A stretch of 64,000 bases of DNA, taken from assembly GCA_048270425.1 (NCBI GenBank), contig JBLWSY010000014.1, forward strand, positions 1 through 64,000, read 5' to 3'. The notes beneath the pieces are model-generated. The model ran no database searches. It saw only the letters and a list, made by a program, of their open reading frames with translations, and had not been told where the DNA came from. Below, piece by piece: positions 39,121 to 46,310 of this stretch (positions within the stretch are counted from its first letter, which is position 1; each line of letters opens with the position of its first letter). The translations under genes and the position numbers were made by a program. This stretch comes from Oceanospirillum sp048270425 (GTDB lineage Bacteria > Pseudomonadota > Gammaproteobacteria > Pseudomonadales > Halomonadaceae).

Positions 39121-40053
39121 ATGCATATCTTTTTGACCGAGAAAGCGTCTGGTTTGGCCAGGGGGTTTCTTAGTTACGCTCAGGGGATTCGGGGGCTGCG
39201 ATGCAGTGTTTACGAAGGTGACCCTAATGATGCGGTTGAGCTGCAGCGTCAGCTGACCGATGCGGGGCCGGATTTTGTAGTAAATACCCTGCAGTTTGAT
39301 GATCTGAATCTTGTTGAGCAATCCCCTGACCGTGCGTGGCAGCTAAATGCAATTTTGCCGGATCATTTGGCGCATATCTGTCTTGATTTAGGTGCGGCTT
39401 TGATTCAGATCTCTTCCGATGAGGTGATCGGCGAGGTTCGTAACGGGATTTTCTACGAAAAAGATACGGTCCATCCTCTGAATACCTTTGGTGAGACCAA
39501 ATGGCAGGGCGAAGAAGCGGTTCGCCAGCTCTTGAAGCGCCATGTCATTATTCGTTTCGGAACGCTTTTTGACGTCGGTGTGGGAAGTCGCGGGACATGG
39601 GTTCATCAGATTCTGAATGAAGCGCAGAAGCCTCAGGATATGCAGGAAGCCGCAGATATTACCCTGTCACCCACTGCGATATCAGATGCCAGCCGCGTGA
39701 TTGTTGCCATGATCCAGCAACTTGATGCAGGCGCTGAATGCTGGGGAACTTATCACTATGCCGGTGTGGAGCCGATCAGTCGTGCCCATTTTGCGGAACA
39801 GGTGATTGAGCTGGCGCAGGAGCGTGGTTTATTGACCGGTGCTGAAATGGTGCGTGGTGTGTCTGCCACCGCTATGGGACTGGCAGGTAAACAGGCGCTG
39901 CATCGTGAGATGAGCTGCCAGAAAATTATGGATCACTACGGAATTAAACAGCGTAGCTGGCGCCCTGCTTTGGTCGAGGCGATTGAACAGATCGCTGACC
40001 AGAAAGATGCTGACCAGCAGGCTGCGGATGAGAAAGAGGAACCTTCAGTATGA
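39121..40053 (+). CDS. RmlD-like sugar-nucleotide reductase homologue, probably non-catalytic
   Basis: The 310-residue protein resembles the dTDP-4-dehydrorhamnose reductase (RmlD) branch of extended short-chain dehydrogenases: PDFVVNTLQFDD, LNAILPDHLA, LIQISSDEVIGE and NTFGETKWQGEEA follow the RmlD pattern. The usual N-terminal glycine motif is replaced by TEKASGLARG, and the catalytic Tyr of YxxxK is Phe (F123, with K127 kept). It is therefore likely a binding or regulatory homologue, although a different chemistry cannot be excluded. ATG 39121 is chosen over an in-frame TTG at 39103 because GGGAG sits at a proper distance. It overlaps plsC by four bases. Nothing nearby suggests rhamnose synthesis. 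Confidence 0.75.
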   Translation: MHIFLTEKASGLARGFLSYAQGIRGLRCSVYEGDPNDAVELQRQLTDAGPDFVVNTLQFDDLNLVEQSPDRAWQLNAILPDHLAHICLDLGAALIQISSDEVIGEVRNGIFYEKDTVHPLNTFGETKWQGEEAVRQLLKRHVIIRFGTLFDVGVGSRGTWVHQILNEAQKPQDMQEAADITLSPTAISDASRVIVAMIQQLDAGAECWGTYHYAGVEPISRAHFAEQVIELAQERGLLTGAEMVRGVSATAMGLAGKQALHREMSCQKIMDHYGIKQRSWRPALVEAIEQIADQKDADQQAADEKEEPSV

Positions 40054-40874
40054 TTACGGCCCTTAGAGCCATCGTTTTCTATGTGGGCTATATGTTCGCA
40101 CTGATTTTCACCAGCTGTATCACCGCCCCTCTGAGCTTCTTTTTACCCTTTGTCATCAGAGCCTGGCTGATTACCCGTTTTAACTGGTTTGTTCTGGTTT
40201 GGTTGCGTATAACCTGTGGTATCCGCACCCAGGTCGAAGGGCTGGAAAACCTACCCAAGGATCAGCAAATGGTGATCCTGAGCAACCATCAGTCCGAGTG
40301 GGAAACTATCTACCTGCAGTTGGTTGCTCAACCGATGAGTACCGTGCTTAAGCGTGAACTGCTGAAGATTCCTTTCTTTGGCTGGGGATTGAAAGCTTTG
40401 AACCCTATTGCCGTTGATCGTGGCAAGCCTGCAGCAGCAATGAAGCAGGTTCTGAAGCAGGGTAAAGCCCGGCTGGAAGAGGGGATGTCCGTGCTGGTTT
40501 TCCCGGAGGGCACCCGTACTGAACCCGGAACCCGTGGTAACCATAAAAAGGGTGGTGCTATGTTGGCGACCAACTCTGGTGTGCCTGTTTTGCCTGTGGC
40601 GCACAATGGCGGTGAGCACTGGACATCAAGTCCTCTGGTGAAAAAATCAGGCACGATTAAGGTCGTATTTGGTCCGCTGATTCAGACCGAAGGTCGTCAT
40701 GTGAATGAAGTCCATGCGGAAGTAACCGCATGGCTTGAGAGTCAGGTTGACCGACTCTCAGAGCTGCCCGTGCCGGATAAAAAAGCGGAAGATGTTCAGG
40801 CTTCAGCTTCTCAAACACCTTCAGAAGACGTTAAATCTCAGGAAGAAAGTTCAGGCGAAAGCAAAGCATCTTAA
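40050..40874 (+). CDS. plsC: 1-acyl-sn-glycerol-3-phosphate acyltransferase family protein (PlsC-type)
   Basis: This membrane enzyme transfers a fatty acyl group to lysophosphatidate to form phosphatidate. The 274-residue protein has an N-terminal membrane segment (about 7-37). The acyltransferase motif I is NHQSEWE (H80-x4-E85), an HX4E variant of the classical HX4D. Motif III is FPEGTRTEPG. The C-terminal 40 residues are Ser/Glu/Lys-rich and probably disordered. Translation is coupled to the preceding RmlD-like gene by a four-base overlap. The 3' end overlaps the convergent exported-protein gene by four bases. Confidence 0.85.
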   Translation: MITALRAIVFYVGYMFALIFTSCITAPLSFFLPFVIRAWLITRFNWFVLVWLRITCGIRTQVEGLENLPKDQQMVILSNHQSEWETIYLQLVAQPMSTVLKRELLKIPFFGWGLKALNPIAVDRGKPAAAMKQVLKQGKARLEEGMSVLVFPEGTRTEPGTRGNHKKGGAMLATNSGVPVLPVAHNGGEHWTSSPLVKKSGTIKVVFGPLIQTEGRHVNEVHAEVTAWLESQVDRLSELPVPDKKAEDVQASASQTPSEDVKSQEESSGESKAS

Positions 40875-41317
40875 GGATAAGATGCTGTCATCGGGGTTGA
40901 TGCCAAAGGTGCAAGGCTTGGGGCATCAATCGAACCTTCAGCAAATAACTCGCCTGCCTGAACGGTATAGTTAGACACCCGTGTGGTTCTCTCGCCTTTT
41001 ACTTTAAAGCTGATCATCTCAACACTTCCTGGCTTAAGGTCTTTATGCCAGTGGAGTTGTTGGTTCCTGCTGTTCAGCATCACAAGACCTGCAAAGCGCT
41101 CTTTAAGCTTCAGGTGCCAACTGGTCAAAGTGGCAGCGCCCTGATCAACGCGCACCCGATAGTAAAACTCAGTCTGATCACTCGACTTATGATAGTGCAC
41201 GCCTACCAAACGAATATCCCAGCCATTGTCCTGAGCGGTTTCCGGAAGTGGGATAAGTTCGGCAGCCATCATTTGACTACTGAATGCCAGAAGGCAGATG
41301 CTCAAAAATTTTTTCAT
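40871..41317 (-). CDS. Small exported protein of unknown function
   Basis: The product has 148 residues. The start with MKKFLSICLLAFSSQMMAAE is a typical signal peptide, with cleavage expected near residue 18. GAGGT precedes this start. The mature part (WDIRLVGVHYHKSSDQTEFYYRVRVDQG..., later GSVEMISFKVKGERTTRVSNYTV) has alternating polar and hydrophobic residues and reads like an all-beta periplasmic domain. I do not recognise the family. It is convergent with plsC, whose stop it overlaps. Confidence 0.75.
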   Translation of the reverse strand: MKKFLSICLLAFSSQMMAAELIPLPETAQDNGWDIRLVGVHYHKSSDQTEFYYRVRVDQGAATLTSWHLKLKERFAGLVMLNSRNQQLHWHKDLKPGSVEMISFKVKGERTTRVSNYTVQAGELFAEGSIDAPSLAPLASTPMTASYP

Positions 41318-41530
41318 AGCGGGTACCTCGTTAAGTGCAGTATTGCAGATCCGGTTCTCAGGTTTGTCTTTCTGTCCATTCGGTTGGATCACGCAATCTT
41401 ATACGTATTCTGTTACATATCAGATACGCTTATTAACAGGTATTGTAGATGAAATAATAGAGATGAAAAGTAATTGAGCAAATTAAATGTATTTTTTGAG
41501 GGGTTGTTCCGTTATTGCTTTGGGTAGGCA

Positions 41531-41571
41531 CAAAAGAACCGGACAGACAGAAAATGGTTCTGTATATCCGG
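41531..41571 (-). terminator. Probable intrinsic terminator of metF
   Basis: On the minus strand CCGGA...ACAGAA pairs with TTCTGT...TCCGG through an internal loop and is followed by TTCTTTTG. It lies about 60 bases after the metF stop. The rest of the 314-base gap between metF and the exported-protein gene is AT-rich and holds no gene I can see. Confidence 0.55.
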
Positions 41572-41631
41572 TCAAAGTTGTCAGAAAACAACAAGAAAAG
41601 AGGAATTGAGAGAGGTTTTGCCGTGCCTGAT

Positions 41632-42465
41632 TTACAGGCCCAGATTTTTACAGATCGCGCGATTAGGCTCGGTTTGGTTCATAGTGTAGAAGTGCAGGCT
41701 TGGTGCGCCGCCAGCAATCAGCTGCTCGCACAGGCGAGTAATCACTTCTTCACCAAACTGGCGAATGCTGGCGCTGTCATCGCCGTAGGCTTCCAGCTGT
41801 TTACGAACCCAGCGTGGAATCTCTGCACCACAGGCATCGCTGAAACGGGCCAGATTGCTGTAATTGGTGATTGGCATAATACCTGGAATGATCGGAATCT
41901 CGATCCCCAGCTTCTGGCAACGTTCTACATAGTAGAAATAGCTGTCAGCATTAAAGAAATACTGAGTGATCGCACTGTTGGCACCGGCATCGACTTTCTT
42001 TTTAAAGTTCAGCAGGTCCGCTTCAAAGCTTGACGCCTGAGGGTGGGTCTCAGGATAGGCCGCAACTTCCAGATGGAAATGGTCACCGGTTTCTTTACGG
42101 ATAAACTCCACCAGCTCATTGGCGTAACGCAGTTCGCCCGGGGAGCCCATACCGGATGGAAGATCACCACGCAGAGCAACGATACGGTCGATGCCTTTGT
42201 CGATGTAGAAGTTCAGCAGATCACGCAGGCTGTCGGTGCTGCTGCCAACACAGGACAGGTGCGGTGCGGTATTGATACCGGCTTCACGCATCTCCTGAAC
42301 GGTATTGATGGTGCGTTCCTGAGTGGAACCACCGGCACCGTAGGTCACGGAGAAGAAGTCAGGATTCATAGCCGCCAGCTCATCCCGAACAACACGCAGC
42401 TTTTCCTGGCCTTGTGGGGTTTTAGGAGGGAAGAACTCAAAACTGATATCGACTGGCTGGCTCAT
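41632..42465 (-). CDS. metF: Methylenetetrahydrofolate reductase
   Basis: MetF reduces 5,10-methylene-THF to 5-methyl-THF with NADH and FAD, supplying the methyl group for methionine synthesis. The 277-residue TIM-barrel protein starts DISFEFFPPKTPQGQEKL, with the active-site Glu in FEFFPP. It has SVTYGAGGSTQERT, GDLP and the C-terminal GGAPSLHFYTMN. It is slightly shorter than E. coli MetF (296). It is downstream of ahcY on the same strand, but a good terminator separates them, so it probably has its own promoter. Confidence 0.95.
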   Translation of the reverse strand: MSQPVDISFEFFPPKTPQGQEKLRVVRDELAAMNPDFFSVTYGAGGSTQERTINTVQEMREAGINTAPHLSCVGSSTDSLRDLLNFYIDKGIDRIVALRGDLPSGMGSPGELRYANELVEFIRKETGDHFHLEVAAYPETHPQASSFEADLLNFKKKVDAGANSAITQYFFNADSYFYYVERCQKLGIEIPIIPGIMPITNYSNLARFSDACGAEIPRWVRKQLEAYGDDSASIRQFGEEVITRLCEQLIAGGAPSLHFYTMNQTEPNRAICKNLGL

Positions 42466-42656
42466 GGCTATATTCCAAAAAAGTTTGTTTGCGTTATTTC
42501 TTATTACTTTTTACAGAGTTTGCTGCGAGTGCGCCAGTGAAAGTTTTTTTTGTCTTTATGAGTAAAACTCATAGAAATGAAAAACTGTTAAAAACTAATT
42601 ACTTAAGAAATGTCTTAATCGGTGTTCAGGCGGTGATTTTTTCTGACTTTCGGGCG
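42466..42656 (-). promoter_or_regulatory. AT-rich metF upstream region with a palindrome
   Basis: The 190 bases upstream of metF are AT-rich. A perfect 15-base palindrome, ATGAGT-AAA-ACTCAT (42558-42572), lies about 95 bases before the metF start and could be an operator. It does not look like a MetJ box (AGACGTCT). I could not define a convincing -35/-10 pair. Confidence 0.4.
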
Positions 42657-42698
42657 AAAAAAAGCCCCGTTTTATCTGCAGGAATAAAACAGGGCTTG
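42657..42698 (-). terminator. Intrinsic terminator of ahcY
   Basis: On the minus strand AGCCCTGTTTTAT pairs with ATAAAACGGGGCT (one G-U pair) around a short loop and is followed by a run of U. It lies about 80 bases after the ahcY stop and before metF. Confidence 0.88.
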
Positions 42699-42775
42699 GG
42701 TACTTTATGCTGACCATTCAGTCCGGCTTTGCAAGTTGCAATGCAGAGCGCGGCCGGATTGCCTGACGCAGAATA

Positions 42776-44170
42776 TTAGTACTTGTAGCTTTCCGGCTTG
42801 AACGGGCCTTCAACCGGTACGCCGATGTAGTCAGCCTGTTCTTTAGACAGCTGAGTGATCACACCAGAGAAGCCTTCAACCATGTAGCGTGCTACTTCTT
42901 CGTCCAGCTGCTTAGGCAGAACTTCAACCGTGATGTTAGCGGCTTTCTCTGCCGCTGGCAGGTTAGCGAAGCCCGCTTTGTACAGATGGATCTGAGCCAG
43001 TACCTGGTTAGCAAAAGAGCCATCCATGATGCGGGAAGGGTGGCCGGTTGCGTTACCCAGGTTCACCAGGCGGCCTTCAGACAGCAGAATCAGGTAATCA
43101 TCGCTGTCCAGGTTCACATCCGTGCCTGGCTTGGCATCGCGGAATACTTTGTGTACCTGTGGCTTAACTTCTTCCCATGCCCAGTTCTGACGCATGTACG
43201 CAGTATCGATCTCGTTGTCGAAGTGACCGATGTTACATACCACAGCACCTTTTTTCAGCGCTTTCAGCATGTTGGCGTTGCACACGTTGTAGTTACCGGT
43301 AGTGGTAACAATCAGGTCGGTTTTCTGCAGCAGAGGTGCGTTGATAGACGCATCAGTGCCGTCGAACTGGCCGTTGATAAACGGAGAAACCACTTCGAAA
43401 CCGTCCATGCAGGCCTGCATTGCACAGATAGGATCCACTTCGGTAACCGATACGATCATGCCTTCCTGACGCAGAGAAGCAGCAGAACCTTTACCTACGT
43501 CACCGTAGCCGATAACCAGAGCTTTTTTACCGGACAACAGGTGGTCGGTACCACGCTTGATCGCGTCGTTCAGAGAGTGACGGCAGCCATACTTGTTGTC
43601 GTTTTTCGACTTGGTTACTGCATCGTTTACGTTGATCGCAGGAACCTTCAGGGTGCCTTTGTTCATCATTTCGATCAGACGGTGAACACCTGTGGTGGTT
43701 TCTTCAGAAACACCATGGATGCTGTCCAGCATTGCCGGGTATTTTTCGTGGATCAGAGCGGTCAGATCACCACCGTCATCCAGCAGGATGTTTGCATCCC
43801 AAGGGCTGCCATCTTTATTGATGGTTTGTTCCAGACACCAAACGTACTCGTCTTCGGTCTCACCTTTCCAGGCAAATACAGGGATCTCACCGGCAGCGAT
43901 AGCCGCAGCAGCGTGATCCTGTGTGGAGAAGATGTTGCACGAAGACCAGCGAACTTCAGCACCCAGCGCGACCAGTGTTTCGATCAGAACCGCAGTCTGA
44001 ATGGTCATGTGAATACAGCCGATGATTTTAGCGCCGGCCAGCGGTTGCTCGGCACGGTACTTTTCACGGATCGCCATCAGTGCAGGCATTTCAGATTCTG
44101 CGATGCGGATCTCGTTACGGCCATAGTCAGCAAGAGTGATATCAGCGACTTTGTAGTCATTGAAGCTCAT
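42776..44170 (-). CDS. ahcY: Adenosylhomocysteinase (S-adenosylhomocysteine hydrolase)
   Basis: AhcY splits S-adenosylhomocysteine into adenosine and homocysteine, relieving product inhibition of methyltransferases. The 464-residue protein has the NAD-binding GYGDVGKGSA at 221-230, the substrate-site region VNDAVTKSKNDNKYGCRHSL, and the conserved C-terminal PFKPESYKY that reaches the neighbouring subunit. It has the roughly 40-residue insert common in bacterial and plant enzymes. The start is MSFNDYKVADITLAD with GGAGAA ahead; an upstream in-frame start is rejected. Its leader carries a SAH riboswitch. Homocysteine made here feeds methionine synthesis using the methyl group from MetF. Confidence 0.97.
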   Translation of the reverse strand: MSFNDYKVADITLADYGRNEIRIAESEMPALMAIREKYRAEQPLAGAKIIGCIHMTIQTAVLIETLVALGAEVRWSSCNIFSTQDHAAAAIAAGEIPVFAWKGETEDEYVWCLEQTINKDGSPWDANILLDDGGDLTALIHEKYPAMLDSIHGVSEETTTGVHRLIEMMNKGTLKVPAINVNDAVTKSKNDNKYGCRHSLNDAIKRGTDHLLSGKKALVIGYGDVGKGSAASLRQEGMIVSVTEVDPICAMQACMDGFEVVSPFINGQFDGTDASINAPLLQKTDLIVTTTGNYNVCNANMLKALKKGAVVCNIGHFDNEIDTAYMRQNWAWEEVKPQVHKVFRDAKPGTDVNLDSDDYLILLSEGRLVNLGNATGHPSRIMDGSFANQVLAQIHLYKAGFANLPAAEKAANITVEVLPKQLDEEVARYMVEGFSGVITQLSKEQADYIGVPVEGPFKPESYKY

Positions 44171-44220
44171 AGGTTTCTCCATTCGGGTGAATGGGCGCCC
44201 TTGCAATTAAAGTTGGCACG

Positions 44221-44267
44221 AGACTGAGCGTAGCGGAGAAGGCTCCGTTGCAGCGCCCCTCAGTCTT
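44221..44267 (-). promoter_or_regulatory. S-adenosylhomocysteine (SAH) riboswitch
   Basis: On the minus strand the closing helix P1 pairs AGACTGAG (44266-44259) with CTCAGTCT (44228-44221). It is followed by the conserved core GGGGCGCTGCAAC (44259-44247), then a P2 hairpin GGAG-CCTT-CTCC (44246-44235). This is the SAH riboswitch pattern, an element that turns on ahcY when SAH rises. It ends about 50 bases before the ahcY start codon, which fits control of translation; 44171-44220 holds a GGGCGCCC stretch that could be part of the expression platform. Pseudoknot pairing was not checked by folding. Confidence 0.87.
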
Positions 44268-44359
44268 GTGTGTGTGTCGCAGCCGGAACTGCCGGTTGCG
44301 ACCATCTGTCGGCACCTGTTCAGAAAACAGTCAGCCAACAGACCAAAATTCAGATGCAG

Positions 44360-44385
44360 CAAAGCAGGAGCAAGCTCCTGCTTTG
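44360..44385. repeat. Perfect inverted repeat between metK and ahcY
   Basis: CAAAGCAGGAGC and GCTCCTGCTTTG form 12-base arms around AA. There is no T run on either strand, so simple termination is doubtful. It lies upstream of the riboswitch and could be a protein-binding site, an RNA 3'-end stabiliser for metK mRNA, or cruciform-forming DNA. Confidence 0.6.
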
Positions 44386-44456
44386 AGGGCCCAATCCGAT
44401 TCGACGGTTGGGCTTAGGCTTGTACGAACGAGTGTTCCGTTCAGAGCCTTGGGTCT

Positions 44457-44495
44457 TTTCTGATACCAGGGGTTTTACCCCCTGGGTTTCAGAAA
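44457..44495 (-). terminator. Hairpin directly after metK (possible terminator)
   Basis: TTTCTGA (44457-44463) pairs with TCAGAAA (44489-44495), and CCAGGGG (44466-44472) with CCCCTGG (44479-44485). It starts only five bases after the metK stop. The T-rich stretch after it on the minus strand is weak, so it may act as an mRNA 3' end with Rho or processing. Confidence 0.5.
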
Positions 44496-44499
44496 GATC

Positions 44500-45690
44500 T
44501 TACAGACCGGCAGCGGCACGCAGATCGTCTGCTTTGTCAGTCTTCTCCCATGGGAAGGCTGTAAAGGTGTCATCACCCACAGTCATCTCAAATGGGTTAC
44601 GACCGAAGTGGCCATAGGCCGCAGTCAGACGGTACATAGGGTGCAGCAGATCCAGCATACGGGTGATCGCGAAAGGACGCAGATCGAAGTGCTCACGAAC
44701 CAGCTTGATGATGCTGTCATCAGATACTTTACCGGTACCGAAGGTGTTGATGGATACCGAAGTCGGCTCTGCAACACCAATCGCGTAGGACACCTGAATC
44801 TCACAACGGTCAGCCAGACCGGCAGCAACGATATTCTTCGCGACATAACGGCCAGCGTAAGCTGCAGAACGGTCAACCTTGGATGGATCTTTACCGGAGA
44901 AAGCACCACCACCGTGACGCGCCATACCACCGTAAGTGTCTACGATGATCTTACGGCCGGTCAGACCACAGTCGCCCACCGGGCCACCGATCACGAAGTT
45001 ACCGGTTGGGTTGATGTGGAACTGAGTGTCTTTGGTCAGCAGCTCAGCAGGGATCTCCTGCTTCACGATCAGCTCCATAACCGCTTCACGCAGGTCTTTC
45101 TGGGAGACTTCCGGATTGTGCTGAGTCGACAGAACAATAGCATCGATCGCAGATACTTTACCGTTCTCATAACGGCAGGTGACCTGAGATTTAGCATCCG
45201 GACGCAGCCAGTTCAGCTGGCCGCTTTTACGGGCTTCAGCCTGACGCTCTACCAGACGGTGCGCAAAGGTCACAGGAGCCGGCATCAGAACGTCAGTTTC
45301 GTTAGACGCATAGCCGAACATCAGGCCCTGGTCACCAGCACCCTGATCTTCAGGTTTCTGACGATCCACACCCTGTGCAATATCCACAGACTGCTTACCA
45401 ATCAGGTTGATGATGCCGCAGGTGCTGCCATCAAAGCCTACATCAGAAGAGGTATAGCCAATGTCGTTAATAACGCCACGAACCAGATCTTCCAGGTCGA
45501 TCCAAGCGGATGTAGAAATTTCACCAGAAACAATGGCAACACCAGTTTTCACCATCGTTTCACAGGCAACACGGGCGTATTTATCTTCCGCCAGAATTGC
45601 ATCTAACACGGCATCAGAAATCTGGTCAGCGATTTTATCCGGATGGCCTTCAGATACAGATTCAGACGTAAATAAAGAGTATTCGCTCAT
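44500..45690 (-). CDS. metK: S-adenosylmethionine synthetase
   Basis: MetK makes S-adenosylmethionine from methionine and ATP. The 396-residue protein has the ATP-binding GHPDKIADQISD at 16-27, the conserved DQGLMFGYASNET and the P-loop-like GGGAFSGKDPSKVDRSAAY. It ends FPWEKTDKADDLRAAAGL. Together with ahcY and metF it completes most of the activated methyl cycle. The gene is divergent from tkt over a long intergenic region. Confidence 0.97.
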   Translation of the reverse strand: MSEYSLFTSESVSEGHPDKIADQISDAVLDAILAEDKYARVACETMVKTGVAIVSGEISTSAWIDLEDLVRGVINDIGYTSSDVGFDGSTCGIINLIGKQSVDIAQGVDRQKPEDQGAGDQGLMFGYASNETDVLMPAPVTFAHRLVERQAEARKSGQLNWLRPDAKSQVTCRYENGKVSAIDAIVLSTQHNPEVSQKDLREAVMELIVKQEIPAELLTKDTQFHINPTGNFVIGGPVGDCGLTGRKIIVDTYGGMARHGGGAFSGKDPSKVDRSAAYAGRYVAKNIVAAGLADRCEIQVSYAIGVAEPTSVSINTFGTGKVSDDSIIKLVREHFDLRPFAITRMLDLLHPMYRLTAAYGHFGRNPFEMTVGDDTFTAFPWEKTDKADDLRAAAGL

Positions 45691-46310
45691 GATTCTCTTA
45701 TTACCCTCAAAGGAGTTGAAAATAAGGAATTAGCCAAGGCAGTTTTGTTTGAATATTGATTCAAGAGAAAAACAGCCCGACCTCCTGTAACAGCTAACGA
45801 CGTTTAGCTGTTGGTTGATTCAGCATGCCCCGGCTTTTGGCCGGTTCTGCCGACAGTAGCGTTTGACCTAGGAAGCTCACTTCAGCCCGCTCAGAACATC
45901 GCAAAGACAGACAAAAATGTTGGATGGAACCACTCCGTTGGACGCGCTTAAAGTTAATCAACAATTGTAGCAACTCAACTCGGCATATACACAGTGAAAT
46001 TTATTAAAATTCACCTGCGGACGATTCATTTGTGCCAATTTTGTTTGTCAGAAGATGATCTGACCGGTTAAACCCTATCTGTCACAGATAAATAGTGCTT
46101 GGGGTTTGAAGCCTGAAGCCAGATCAGCGACAATACGCGCCTATTTTCCGGTGGTTTGCTTCGATTGTGTGGCTATCTGGGTGAGTCTCATTTCTGGCGC
46201 TGTTTTAGTTAACTTAACAGGGTCAAAGACTTAGCCAGATATCTGTATAAACAGGCAGGCCATGAAACATTTTTTGTGGCCTTTGCCACACACCCTGGAG
46301 TCTGGAAAGC
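45691..46310. other. 620-base gene-free divergent region metK/tkt with structured elements
   Basis: No credible open frame is present. Elements seen are: a hairpin ACAGCTAA/TTAGCTGT (45790-45811) and a hairpin CCGGC-TTTTG-GCCGG (45830-45844), both in the presumed metK leader; an imperfect 21-base palindrome (45994-46014, arms GTGAA/TTCAC with AT centre) near the middle, possibly an operator; a weak tkt promoter, GTCAAA (46222-46227) and TATAAA (46246-46251); and TGTGGC-CTTT-GCCACA (46275-46290) before the tkt ribosome binding site. I do not see a SAM-I or SAM-II riboswitch consensus. Confidence 0.55.

Noticed and set aside
42986..45606. Long plus-strand open frames opposite ahcY and metK
   Set aside because: Both are low-complexity reflections of the strongly biased codons of the genuine minus-strand genes and contain no recognisable protein pattern.
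45790..45844. SAM riboswitch upstream of metK
   Set aside because: The hairpins do not contain SAM-I, SAM-II or SAM/SAH consensus segments, so only a structured leader is reported.
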